Part shown: positions 1 through 17,700 of the stretch, piece after piece
How positions within the stretch are numbered: position 1 is the first letter of the stretch
Layout of the letters: each line of letters opens with the position of its first letter
Source of the DNA: Apostichopus japonicus
Taxonomy: Eukaryota; Echinodermata; Holothuroidea; Aspidochirotida; Stichopodidae
Assembly: GCF_037975245.1 (NCBI RefSeq)
Contig: NC_092570.1
Span: forward strand, 13,402,501 to 13,466,500
Length of the DNA: 64,000 nt
Direction of reading: 5' to 3'
The notes under the pieces: generated by a model
What the model was told of the DNA's origin: nothing
The model's input: only the letters and a program-made list of their open reading frames with translations
Database searches by the model: none
Made by a program: the position numbers and the translations under genes

Positions 1-1840
1 TTTAGAAGCGAAGAGAGTCCAACCGTGTAAAATATCGTTGATAAATACATTATTTGTGTGCATATCAACTGCCTTATAATTACGATCAGAAACCAAATGG
101 GCCCCATAATCCTTAAGGTAATAATTAAAGAATACAACTTCCAAAAAGCAGTGTTATTACCAGTGTAACGCTTAACCCAGGAACATTTCAAACCGTGTTT
201 GAAACTTTTAATATGAGTTGTATTCGGCCCACCTTTGGGGATAGAGCTAATCAACGTATTACGTTTAATCTTGTCTAGTTTCCCCTGCCAGATAAATTTG
301 AATAAAATAGTATCCAATTGCTTGATAAAGCAATCCGGAGGATTTGGCAAGCATTGAAATAAGTACACAAACTGTGAAATACCAAAGCTTTTAACCAGAA
401 TAATTTTACCAATTGGGTTTTAAATAACTTGGCTTTCAGTCCACTTGAACGAATACAAATCAATAAAATTTGGTTTACGACCAATGAAAGGACCAAGAGG
501 GGAAATATTGGACTTGCCAAAGTTATTTTAAGTCCTGAGGCCATTTCAAAATGCTTCAAAACTAAAACAGTCTCCTTTAATGAGTTATAAGAACCATCTA
601 AAAACAAAAAACTGTGTCGTCTGTGAACTGAAGAATTTAAGCTCCTCATTAAGAACAGAAATTTCTTTAATAGTCTCATTAGCATAAATTTTCATAGCCA
701 GCAGTTCTACACAAATAATAAAAATATAAGGACTTGTCTAACACCTCTTGTAATGTCAAAATAATGAGATGCAAAACCATTATTGCAAACCGTAGCAGAA
801 GAACATGCGTAGAGGGTACGAACCTACTGACAAAAGTTATCATTAAACTTGAATAAATGTAAGCAGTGAAAAATAAAGTCCCAATTCAACCTATCAAAAG
901 CCTTTTCAAAATCAATTTTAAAAAAAATCCAGGGATCGAATTATTCCTACAATAGTCCATAGTGTCCAAAATACAGCGAATAATTTCTCCAATAAAACGA
1001 CCTTTAATATATATAGCCTGTTTGACTGGAGCCGATGATCAAGTTAAATACCTTTTTATTCTCGTTGCATGCTAATACCTTGGAACAAATTTTGTTATCT
1101 ATATTTAGCAATGAGATTGGACTAACATTTTTGACCAAAGTATGATCTTCATCTGGTTTCGGAATAAGTGTTATCAAACTACGCGATTGCTCCATGGAGA
1201 GAGCAGATTGCTGAAAAGCAAAATTGAGGGAATCAGTGAACATGTTACTAATATGTGGCCAAAAATGTTGATAAAACTCAACTGAAAGGCCACCACTTCA
1301 TGGGCCTTTCCAACAGTTAAACAATTAACAATTTTGAAGAAAAAAAAGAGAAAACTGTCGTTACCCTGGCTCGTATACAAATCCCTATAAAATAGAAAGA
1401 GTTCTCGAAGAATTAAGGTGGTATCAGTAATATCGGTACCGCACCGATCTTTTAACTTACGAATAACATTAGAGGATTTGTTACGTCTTTTAAGACTTAA
1501 AAAGTAGCTTGTATTTTTTCCACCTTGTCCACCCATCTAGCTCTAGAACGGACAATAATACCCTGTAATTTATAATCAGAGCATTTCTCGAGGTTTAATT
1601 CTTTCGACAGTTAGCTTGTTCGGTGTATCTAAGGAGAGCGTATAATGATATTCTTTCTCTATAACTCTGAAATTTGTTTAATTATTTCTACTTCTTTCTT
1701 TCCGGGCTCTCTTGCATTTACTTTTCCATACCTTAGAGAAACATTACGAATTTTATATTTCACAAACTCCCACGTGGCCGAGAAATTCTGAGACTGGCAT
1801 ATTATAGCAGTAGAAATAATGGTATCAGTGATGAGTTGAG
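1..1840 (-). mobile_element. Decayed L1/Tx1-like LINE, endonuclease-RT linker and RT region
   Basis: Read on the minus strand in broken frames. Around 1850-1560 is a K/R/E-rich helical linker (ATWEFVKYKIRN). Around 1540-1370 is the pre-RT stretch GGKNTSYFLSLKRR followed by LFYRDLYTS. Around 1240-1010 is the RT finger motif LITLIPKPDEDHTLVKN-x-SPISLLN, then IIGSSQTGYI. Around 930-840 is the FEKAFDRLNWDFIF type RT block, and nearer the window edge IWQGKLDKIKRNTLISS of the post-RT region. This order is that of L1/Tx1-type non-LTR retrotransposons. Several frameshifts and stops show it is dead, and it continues past the left edge. Clade assignment rests on motif style only. Confidence 0.8.
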
Positions 1841-1852
1841 TGTATATCTGAA

Positions 1853-4316
1853 TTCTGAATTGTTAGTATATGTGTGTCGTACATTGGGAGGGGTCAATAA
1901 TCTGAATTGTTAGTATATGCGTGTATTACATTGTGAGATGTCAAGAATCTGAATTGTAAGTATATGCGTGTATTACATTGTGAGAGGTCAAGAATATGAA
2001 TTGTTAGTATATGTGTGTATTACATTGTGAGAGGTCAAGAATCTGAAGTTAGTATATGTGTGTATTACATTGTGAGGGGTCAAGAATATGAATTGTTAGT
2101 ATATGTGTGTATTACATTGTGAGAGGTCAAGAATCTGAAGTTAGTATATGCGTGTATTACATTGTGAGATGTCAAGAATCTGAATTGTTAGTATATGCGT
2201 GTATTACATTGTGAGGGGTCAAGAATCTGAATTGATAGTATATGTGTGTATTACATTGTGAGATGTCAAGAATCTGAATTGTAAGTATATGCGTGTATTA
2301 CATTGTGAGGGGTCAAGAATCTGAATTGTTAGTTTATGTGTGTATTACATTGTGAGGGGTCAAGAATCTGATTTGTTAGTTTATGTGTGTATTACATTGT
2401 GAGGGGTCAAGAATCTGAAGTTAGTATATGCGAGTATTACATTGTGAGAGGTCAAGAATCTGAATTGTTAGTATACACGTGTATTGCATTGTAAGATGTC
2501 AAGAATCTGAAGTTAGTATTTGTGTGTATTTCATTGTGAGGGGTCAAGAATCTGAATTGTTAGTATATGCGTGTATTACATTGTGAGGGGTCAAGAATCT
2601 GAATTGTTAGTATATGCGTGTATTACATTGTGAGAGTTCAAGAATCTGAATTGTTAGTATATGTGTGTATTACATTGTGAGAGGTCAAGAATCTGAATTG
2701 TTAGTATGTGCGTGTATTACATTGTGAGATGTCAAGAATCTGAATTGTTAGTATATGTGTGTATTACATTGTGAGAGGTCAAGAATCTGAATTGATAGTA
2801 TATGTGTGTATTACATTGTGAGAGGTCAAGAATCTGAATTGTTAGTATGTGCGTGTATTACATTGTGAGATGTCAAGAATCTGAATTGTAAGTATATGCG
2901 TGTATTACATTGTGAGATGTCAAGAATCTGAAGTTAGTATATGTGTGTATTACATTGTGAGAGGTCAAGAATCTGAATTGTTAGTATATGCGTGTATTAC
3001 ATTGTGAGATGTCAAGAATCTGAAGTTAGTATATGTGTGTATTACATTGTGAGAGGTCAAGAATCTGAAGTTAGTATATGTGTGTATTACATTGTGAGAG
3101 GTCAAGAATCTGAATTGTTAGTATATGTGTGTATTGCATTGTGAGAGGTCAAGAATCTGAAGTTAGTATATGTGTGTATTACATTGTGAGAGGTCAAGAA
3201 TCTGAATTGTTAGTATATGTGTGTATTACATTGTAAGAGGTCAAGAATCTGAAGTTAGTATATGTGTGTATTACATTGTGAGAGGTCAAGAATCTGAAGT
3301 TAGTATATGTGTGTATTACATTGTGAGAGGTCAAGAATCTGAATTGTTAGTATATGTGTGTATTACATTGTGAGAGGTCAAGAATCTGAATTGTTAGTAT
3401 ATGTGTGTATTACATTGTAAGAGGTCAAGAATCTGAAGTTAGTATATGTGTGTATTACATTGTGAGATGTCAAGAATCTGAAGTTAGTATATGTGTGTAT
3501 TACATTGTGAGAGGTCAAGAATCTGAATTGTTAGTATATGTGTGTATTACATTGTAAGATGTCAAGAATCTGAAGTTAGTATATGCGTGTATTACATTGT
3601 GAGAGGTCAAGAATCTGAATTGTTAGTATGTGTGTGTATTACATTGTGAGATGTCAAGAATCTGAAGTTAGTATATGTGTGTATTACATTGTGAGAGGTC
3701 AAGAATCTGAAGTTAGTATATGTGTGTATTACATTGTGAGAGGTCAAGAATCTGAATTGTTAGTATATGTGTGTATTGCATTGTGAGAGGTCAAGAATCT
3801 GAAGTTAGTATATGTGTGTATTACATTGTGAGAGGTCAAGAATCTGAATTGTTAGTATATGTGTGTATTACATTGTAAGAGGTCAAGAATCTGAAGTTAG
3901 TATATGTGTGTATTACATTGTGAGAGGTCAAGAATCTGAAGTTAGTATATGTGTGTATTACATTGTGAGAGGTCAAGAATCTGAATTGTTAGTATATGTG
4001 TGTATTACATTGTGAGAGGTCAAGAATCTGAATTGTTAGTATATGTGTGTATTACATTGTAAGAGGTCAAGAATCTGAAGTTAGTATATGTGTGTATTAC
4101 ATTGTGAGAGGTCAAGAATCTGAAGTTAGTATATGTGTGTATTACATTGTGAGAGGTCAAGAATCTGAAGTTAGTATATGTGTGTATTACATTGTGAGAG
4201 GTCAAGAATCTGAATTGTTAGTATATGTGTGTATTGCACTGTGAGATGGCAAGAATCTGAATTGTTAGTATGTGTGTGTATTACATTGTGAGAGGTCAAG
4301 AATCTGAATTGTTAGT
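1853..4316. repeat. 45/47-bp minisatellite, about 52 units
   Basis: About 2.45 kb of head-to-tail units of the form GAATCTGAA(TT)GTTAGTATATG then TGTGTATTACATTGTGAGAG. Two unit lengths alternate: 47 bp with ATTGTTAG and 45 bp with AGTTAG. Units toward 3' are more homogeneous, and blocks of several units recur with the same order of variants (3040-3470 resembles 3650-4080), which suggests higher-order duplication. The last unit merges with the receptor exon at 4319. The 45-bp units stay open in one frame, but the 47-bp units break the frame, so it is not coding. Confidence 0.95.
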
Positions 4317-5300
4317 ATATGCGTGTTTACGTACCGGTTGGTACTTGGGATGATCAATTAGTGATAAACAAAAGTTTACTTCACTGGGGACAGTTTAATG
4401 ACAAATTACCAGGATCCATTTGTGTGGCACCATGCGAAGCCGGTTTGATTACACAAATGCTACATACAGACAGATGCTGTTGGATATGTAATCGCTGTCA
4501 GCCCTACCAGATTCTTCAAGATGAGTTTACGTGTGCGAATTGGTTTAAGTATAAAATGCTGTCCAAGGACAAGAGCACTTGCGTTGATATCGATGACGAA
4601 TACCTGCGATGGAATGAGGAGGCATTCTCCATCATTCCTGCAGCTTTACCAGTCGTCGGAATTTTCTTTACCATGTTTACCATCATTGGTTTCATCAAGT
4701 ACCAGAACACACCAGTAATACGGGCCTCTGGCTGAGAGTTGTGCTACGTACTTCTGTCGGGAATTTTATTAACTTTCGTATCACCCGTAGTGATTTTACT
4801 ACGCCGCCGAGTGACATTATTTGTGGTTTGAGGAGAATTTTGCTTGGAATACCGTTAGTAATTTCCTATTCTGCTCTTTTTACAAAAACTAACCGTGTTT
4901 ATAGAATATTTAACAGGTGGTAAAAGGTCAATGAAGCGACCCCAGTACACCAGCCCAAGATCTCAGATCGTCATATGCTTATTATTAGTATCCGTACAAT
5001 TATTTGTAACAGTTGCATGGCTGTTGATACATCCACCTCCAGTAACCAGAGAGAAAGCTGAATGGAACAGGGTTATTATTGACTGTTCCGCCTCTGATCT
5101 GGCTGAAGTTACTTCCCTAGTATATGCAATGTTTTTGGTTTTTCTATGCACAGTGTACGCATTCAAAACTCGTAAAATGCCCGAGAACCTCAATGAGGCT
5201 AAATTTATAGCTTTCACAATGTACACAACCTGTATTGTGTGGACTGCCTTCATTCCCATCGTAGTGGGAACATCATCCACAGATTACAAAGTAATTCACA

Positions 5301-5669
5301 CAGTGGCGGAGCGTCCATACAGTCGGACTCAAATGGACTTCTGGCGCCCTTTTCAGCTTTTTACCACTTTTTACTTATTCGCGATTATTGACTTTTTTAT
5401 TGCGCTCTCAAATACCTATTGACATTTGTCACATTTTGTTGGTGTAATTTCCTGACAAAATGGCGATGACACCTATTTATTCTTCGTTTATCTGCAAATT
5501 AGCAAGGCCCGTAAAGGGTCATTTCCTGCGATCTAGGGAGTATCTTTACTCAAAACATTTATGTACGCTCCGCGCCAACCTGTGGTGGCGCTCCGCTTAG
5601 ATATTGTCGAAAGCGCCCCTACAGACCATTCTCGCCCCCCCCCGACCAATACCCCTAGCTCCGCCACTG
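5301..5669. mobile_element. Non-autonomous hAT MITE, 369 bp, with perfect TSD
   Basis: Ends are CAGTGGCGGAGC and GCTCCGCCACTG-type inverted repeats (CAGTGGCGGA at 5301, TCCGCCACTG ending 5669). The 8-bp target site duplication AATTCACA lies at 5293-5300 and 5670-5677. Eight-base duplications with CAG-starting ends are typical of hAT transposons. No transposase is encoded. A second copy in opposite orientation is at 34727-35134. It inserted 10 nt inside the receptor intron, right after the donor site. Confidence 0.9.
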
Positions 5670-5677
5670 AATTCACA

Positions 5678-7132
5678 GTGCGCATCGTTATGTGCAATAA
5701 TAATTCAACATATAATAAGGTAAGTAGGTACAGACTTGTTCTTATATTTAAAGTAACCATGATGGCATGTTCTTTCTGAGACTATTTCCGATCGAGTCGA
5801 TTCTATATTCAATATCCAGATAAATCCGGGTATTTTGCAGTGAACACATTCTACAGACAGTATGTAATGTCGTTTGCTATGAAAAAAAATCCAAAATTTA
5901 AACTATTAATAACGATCTTGATTTGGTAAGAAACTTTCTTTGTTGAAGTGATAAACTGCTTTGTATAGTCAATTATAAACATGTCAAGATGTAAGTATAG
6001 TGACGTGTAGATTCATATAAGACACATTGAGGGCTGACCACGATATTATCAAAGCTACTCAACGACAGCAAACGACAGTGACGCTGGAATCTATTAAAAA
6101 GTGAGTAGACAGTAAACCGCTTGAGCGAGGTGGGGATGGAGGGGGGGGGAGGGATCCGGATCTGCCCGGGGTAACTTATTATTGTAGATGCTACGGTGGC
6201 CAAGATGAGACATTGGGACAATTAGAATATTTATTCTCAAAATTTCGACAATTTCCTAAGAACATCTCTAATATTTGACATTTAATACCAAATGTGTTTT
6301 AACTTGTTAAATTCTACTTGTTCCGCGAATTTTCGACTCTATATCATGTTTCTATAAATCCAAATTTCAACTATTTTCTTTAAAGTTGAACACAAATATT
6401 TTAAATTTTGGCTCCAAATTTGGAATATTTCGCCTTTAAGTTGCAACTATGATGGTTTGCCTTCTCGCAGGTTTCTTTTTATAGCTACTGGTTTGTCTGA
6501 AATTCGACTATAGTGTGTCCCAAAATGGCATATTCCATCCGGAAATTCTTGATGCTGCGAATGTTTAAGCCCATTTCGACTTTTTTCTTAAACAGCCTTT
6601 ACACCTGATCCCCAAAGTGCAACTATTTTACATCTAATATTAACTTTTCCTGAAATTTCGACGTTTTGTTCAGAATTTCTTGCTTGTTATTTTGACGCCA
6701 GGCATTGCGAGTAGTATCTGAAAATGTCCGTTTTGTGCGCTTGCTTGAAATATATCCAAACCTTAATACTATAACGTTTTGTCGAGTCACTAAATCGCTG
6801 ATAAAATGTTATTAGTTTGATGTTTTGCACTATTAGAACATAATGTTGCTTTTAACATTTTGTTACGTTTTGCCAACATATTACGAAGGGTGGAAATCGT
6901 TTATCTTCATATTTCTGACGTTTTGCCCTGGGATAGTGTATTTCGTCAAAACGATATATTTTCACGGTTGTTATGTGCTAAGTGTTGCAATGTGTTGTCA
7001 ATGTAATTTCAATTCTTCGATTCCTTTCCATAGACAAGGTCGAAAAAAATCGCTACTTAAAGGAATAGTTCAGGTGTCATACATTTCAATCTTATATGAA
7101 AGAAGACAATAAAAGAAACACGATATTGTATC
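5678..7132. other. Receptor intron remainder, no gene seen
   Basis: AT-rich intronic sequence between the MITE and the dispersed repeat at 7133. Short G/C runs near 6140 are the only compositional anomaly. I see no exon, RNA gene or transposon end here. Confidence 0.5.
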
Positions 7133-7367
7133 TAGCAAGCAATGTTGACATGACCAATGTAGTAGTGGCATGCTGTTACAAGTTTTCGACATGCTGATGT
7201 TGAATTTGACATGTTGATAGACGTAATGACATATTGGAATTTTGTTTCGACATGTTCATATGGAATTGTCACATATTGATATCGAATTGGACATATATAT
7301 ATATATATTAACTTGGACACTTCACTTTCTTTTTCGACATTTATGGAACGTTTGGCTCTCCGTATGC
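7133..7367 (+). repeat. Dispersed repeat B, partial copy
   Basis: About 235 bp rich in GACATG/CATGTC words, nearly identical to 21169-21400 and, inverted, to 33118-33360. It starts at TATCTAGCAAGCAATGTTGAC and ends at GGCTCTCCGTATGCAGG. A short (TA)n inside differs in length between copies. No coding capacity. This copy lacks the roughly 170 bp that precede it in the other two copies. Confidence 0.85.
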
Positions 7368-8716
7368 AGGCTAAATCAAATAAGATGTATTTTAATTTTG
7401 TTCTGAAGCAGTAACCTGTAAATTTTAAATTAATTAAGTGTTTATTTTTCGTCCTATTAAGTTGTTAGGGTCACCGTGAGGTCTGTGACAATACACTTGC
7501 CCTGTAGCGTCGTTCTCATTACTGTACCATTAACTCGTGACGTATGGCAAAGAAATCTCCGTTTAAATTATTCATGGAATCTATTTATTCTAGTCTTAGG
7601 CAAATTATCGACAGAAGTGACCAATTAATTGGCAATACGTATTTGTGCAAACGTGAATTGCAAACAAGATGATGATGAGCGGTGATGGTAGGTTGCTCAC
7701 ATGCATAGTTTGTCATATAATAGTTTATTGCTGGATTGCAATCATATACTGTTATTCACATTTAATAAGGTTTGATGATGATGACTTGGGTTCATATAGT
7801 AATTAACATGATATATCTATATATGGTTGGGACATATAGTTTATGTCATTATTTCTTGTTGTCTTTTGATTACAACAATCCAGCCATATAGTGGATACCT
7901 TTCTTTATTCTATTTCAAATTTCTATTTTGTTTTTCTTCGCCAGATCCAGCAGTGCCTATTATGTCTCTCTGTCATTGCTAGTGTAACACTGTGTTGCAT
8001 CTTCGTTCCAAAGTTGTATATAGTCTTATTAGCACCTCACAAAAACCGTAAACAACCAGGAGTTGTATTAAACAGTCGTATGCATGAAGTCAATGGGAGG
8101 TTCAATGGATAGTAAAACAAACGATGGTGATGTAAGACTAGCAAGACCAATACCGAGTATATGGTCCAACATCATACACAGCATCCTCTGGTAAGTCAAC
8201 AAATTCATAACCTGGGCCCAAAAAGTCCAAACATGGGCACAACTGTCCAATTTGCAACTTTGAATTTAAGATTGTAAGTGAGTAAACCAGCCCCCCTCCC
8301 CCACCCCATTTGAAACTGTTCTAATTTCAAGATCAAATGTGGAATAATTATATGTAAGCGATTGTGATCAATCCGACGTTAATATCGAAATGGTGATCTA
8401 AAAAGGAAAACTCGTATGTCACACCACCTTCCATAATCATTTGAAATGAAAATTGAACAGTCAAGCTATTGAGCATGAAAAGCACTTAATATTCAGCTTC
8501 ATGAAGGATACGTCAATGATTCGTCAATTCTAAACGTCGTTGAAACATTGCAGACATCAAACGCCCGTTCTTTGGCCACAATATACTCTCACTAAAACTA
8601 ACCAAAATGAATGAATAGATGAATGGATGAACGGATGATCGGATGATCGGCTGAACGGCTGATCGGATGATCGGCTGAACGACTGAACGGCTGAACGGCT
8701 TTACGTTTTACGTAAT

Positions 8717-8745
8717 GTTGATGTTAATAATATATTAACATCAAC
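8717..8745. repeat. Perfect inverted repeat, 12-bp arms
   Basis: GTTGATGTTAAT (8717-8728), loop AATAT, then ATTAACATCAAC (8734-8745). Perfect pairing. It follows directly on the GATGAACG-type tract. No neighbouring gene explains it. Confidence 0.8.
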
Positions 8746-9269
8746 AGTTGCACTTTCTGGAGGGCGAGGAACACATATCAAATGTCCACCACCCACCCCC
8801 TCCCCCAGGTTTAGTGATTGACTGCTGTAAGCGCTAGGCCTCTCAGACTCAATGACTAGTGTATCTCATCTGCTCAACTCCACCATCCCCGTCCCAGATT
8901 AAAGTAGAACTTTTCAATTGGTTTGAAATAAGAATTACTGATTTCATTAATAGCGTAAATTAAACGAGGAACCGCGCCCATACACCACTGAGGCTATACG
9001 CTAAGCCAGCAGATAATTAAAGCCCGCAGCAATTCTCCTTTTCAGTATATATTAGTTTTCATATTTTATAGTATGTTGTATTATCACGTACAAGCGAAAT
9101 AACACAATATGATTAAGTTAACTGATGCCAAGTACAGGACCATAGCATGCGGGGGGGGGGGGCAACTGTCACAGTGTCCCCGTGAGATTTGTACTTTCTA
9201 AATGAAATCTAGGCCTACGATTATGTGAACGCCTGGACAGTATGCGTTGTTTCAGTTAGTTTTAGGAAA

Positions 9270-9328
9270 ATGATCATATCATTTCTTCTGATTTCATTAG
9301 TCAGTAGTGTGCAACCTCAAGATTCTAG
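9270..9328 (+). other. Candidate signal-peptide exon
   Basis: ATG at 9270 opens 19 codons reading MIISFLLISLVSSVQPQDS, a good short secretion signal. It ends at TTCTAG|GCAAGT, which matches the consensus of rare GC-AG introns. No downstream partner exon was found, so this may be chance. Confidence 0.2.
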
Positions 9329-11116
9329 GCAAGTATTGTAGGAATGGCGTTCAGAAAGAACAGGCTTATCGTAACCGCTCATCGCGTACATTCACGATCG
9401 CAGATGCGATGACAGTGCGTTTGTTTTCACGAGTTTTGTTAGAATAACAATCAATGTAGAGGGAGCTCCTAAGATGTAACCTGCGTGAACAGTGTATAGC
9501 ACTCTAATGTGAAACTACGGTTCATAAATATATTTATTACGGCTATATGATTTTATAGGCGTATCAGTTTCATTGTTAGCAGTGCCCCAATATGTGAACT
9601 AAGAATTATGAGGCACAGACCCCTACACGGCCTACCCACTCAGCTCATTTGCCCACCCCCTTCCCCCTCCCCAGTTAGTCCCTTTTGACATGCATGTAAA
9701 ACGAATAATGATAAACCCAAAGCTAGCAAGTTAATTTACACTTAAATTCTCAATATGGATTCCCCTCAGCGTGTTTAGGCTACGGCCAACATCAGAATGC
9801 CCTACCCGTGCTTTTATATCTGCAATTACCTTTGTTAAACAATGAGAAAAGCAGAACTTATAAAGTAACGTAAAGTCCTAGTTTCCCCTACAAAATAATT
9901 TTACCGAATACCTTTTTCTAATGTCTAAGTGTAAAATTTCTAAAACAAGAGATCTCAAAATTAAGAATGTTTAGATGCAACTTACAAGGCATGGGAAATG
10001 CCATTTCTGGTAATCTGGGAGGCATTTTGGGCAAACGTTTTCATGATACACTACGCGCCCACTGATAGTGGTGCACCGCTTAGCTATTGTCATGATGGTC
10101 CCTTTTCGGAGATGGCACACCACGAAAAATTTCTTAAATAAGGCCTTGGTATATACGCACATCAAAGCCCCACTATGCAATATTTGGACGATATGTAATA
10201 CTTCTCGATGTTCCTCAACTGCCCCCTCCCCCATTTAGGGAATCCACCAAGGCTACGGCACAGAAGTATCTTTATTTTATAGGATTTTATGTTTCCGATA
10301 AAGTGAATGTGCCCAGATACCCAATAATGTTTTTATATGTTCTTATTAAAGCAAATGTGGTTTAAGTATTAATCATGATAAATGCCCTAAGTTACACTAA
10401 GATATTAAATAGGTCTTTCTTAATTCAAGTCTAATCACTTGTCAGATGTGACTTTTGTTAAAATATATTTATGGCTTACATATCAATACAGGGACCAAAC
10501 AGAAGCAGAACTTTCTAGATATGAGTCTCCCCCCCCCCTCGGGCCCCACCGGGGCTTTGCCCTGGACCCAATCAGGGGTCCTAAGGCGGGCCCATGGACC
10601 AACCTGATAAAACCTTGACGCCTATACGCGCTCACGGACTCCTACAGTTTAATCCATGTTTAGTCAGGTACGCCCCCCCCCCCTCCCCATCCCAATTTTC
10701 AATTCGGATTGACGCCCCTGGTCTGCACTTATAATGAGCCAACACAGTGTTACGATTTCGACCATTCTATGGTTACATTTACATTTCCTTTGATGCTAAC
10801 TTACAGTGTATGGTCATGGTTATATATGCAGAGAAATAAGGTATGACTCAAAATAAAAAGGGAGTATTGTTCTAGAAAATATATTGGCAATACTTTGGCA
10901 CAAGTACAAAATACAACACAATGAATTTATGGCGCTAGATAAGTGTGAGTGGTAAAAATAGAAAAAACGACTGATTCTTTACAACCTCTAAAATATGATT
11001 TCAATATGACCTTCACGTTGTTTCATTGTTGATAATATCCAATGAGATGAAAGCTATAACCCACACGTTCAGGTTGCTTAACTAACAATCGAAATTCACA
11101 CAGTGATTCAACCTCA

Positions 11117-11181
11117 TATAAAGGCATATCGACGCGACGTTACTGACCACTCTACCCAAGAAATTCAATCGAGAAACCAAA
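11117..11181 (+). promoter_or_regulatory. TATA box and non-coding leader exon of VWD copy 1
   Basis: CATATAAAGG at about 11117-11125 is a TATA element. About 30 nt downstream begins a short leader that ends at GAGAAACCAAA|GTAAGT (exon end 11181), a strong donor. The matching acceptor is TTATTTGCAG at 12072, 24 nt before the start codon. The leader has no similarity to the one predicted for copy 2. The transcription start is inferred from the TATA spacing. Confidence 0.55.
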
Positions 11182-11189
11182 GTAAGTCG

Positions 11190-11223
<34 letters not shown>

Positions 11224-12096
11224 CATTTCGTTGTTCATCGATTTACCTTTCTGATTTTTGTGTTTATGACTTATCATGAAATATAAATGCATATGCATGT
11301 TTGATTTTTCTTAGCCATTTGCCATGTTTACTTTACCCTTCTCGTCGTCAAACTCCTAGCATTATATGTTGCTTAACTTAAGAGAAAAATACCACAATAC
11401 GTTAAAGTATGGCAAGAGTCGAAGAAAGTTACTATACTACCTCATATTTATATCATATATAGTTGAGTTTTTTCGGGATTAGAGTGATATGAATTTCAAA
11501 TGTGAATGATAAATAATACGGCTTGTGAAAGTCCTTATTTATGAGATTGCAAGATATAAGTTTTTTTTATCCTCTGTGTTTTCTTAACAAAGAAGGAGAA
11601 AGGTCTGCTAGTTTAATCTATGTTTTATTTATGTTTATAAGTCAATAGTTTATCCCACTGATCTTTACGTAAATTGTATATATTTGTTTATTAAACTTTA
11701 TGATCGTATGAAATGTATCCCATTGCAAGGTTGCACTATGTGACTAGTCTCTAATTACTAAAAAGCTCGGCTCTTTGTTTTCTGAAAGTTTGAAAGTTAA
11801 GCTCCCATGAGTGTGTTCATGTAAATTTTGCATTTGCTAGTTGTACTTATAACTTTGATCAATAATTTTATTGGTTGGCTAGTTAGTACCCCCCCCCCTC
11901 CCCCTCAATACACACATACCAACTTTATACATCACTGAATTAACAATAGCTTACCAACGCTATGGTTACTTGTAAATAAGATATAGTTCTGACTTGCAAT
12001 TTATAAAATGCATTATAATATGTCTTTGCACTATTAGAAATAACAGTACCCACGGTCCCGACTTATTTGCAGCACTGGTAAACCAAGAGTGTAAAG

Positions 12097-17700
<5,604 letters not shown>

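Larger units (their letters stand above)
4319..8112 (+). pseudogene. Metabotropic glutamate receptor-like class C GPCR, last two exons, broken
   Basis: Exon A (about 4319-5290) encodes the end of the ligand module, the cysteine-rich domain (CCWICNRC, QPYQILQDEFTCAN) and TM1 to TM6, with hallmarks [50 protein letters not shown]. Exon B (7945-8112) encodes TM7 (FVPKLYIVLL) and a short tail ending in TAG. The intron is GT-AG (donor AAA|GTAATT, acceptor CGCCAG|ATCC). It is damaged: CGA of RASGRE is TGA at 4733-4735 (a CpG-type change), there is a one-base loss between about 4740 and 4830 and a one-base gain near 4919 (AACAGG-T-GGTAAA). The cysteine-rich domain has lost conserved residues near 4540. 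Retained introns point to a duplicated or unitary pseudogene, not a retrocopy. Upstream exons are not visible; LINE and minisatellite occupy that space. Receptor subgroup is not resolved. Confidence 0.85.
8113..11100. other. Intergenic stretch without a supported gene
   Basis: Contains a degenerate octamer tract of GATGAACG/GATCGGCT words (8611-8699), a 29-bp palindrome (8717-8745), several poly-G/poly-C runs of 10-14 bases (9150, 10530, 10670) that look like hAT-MITE remnants, and one weak candidate signal-peptide exon (9270-9328). Nothing else is recognisable. Confidence 0.5.

Noticed and set aside
1853-4316. CRISPR-like or satellite array
   Set aside because: Units are contiguous with no unique spacers and the context is a eukaryotic genome; it is a minisatellite.
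9971-10234. 87-codon minus-strand frame
   Set aside because: Resembles MITE-type intergenic sequence; no domain, no splice sites and no conservation to judge.
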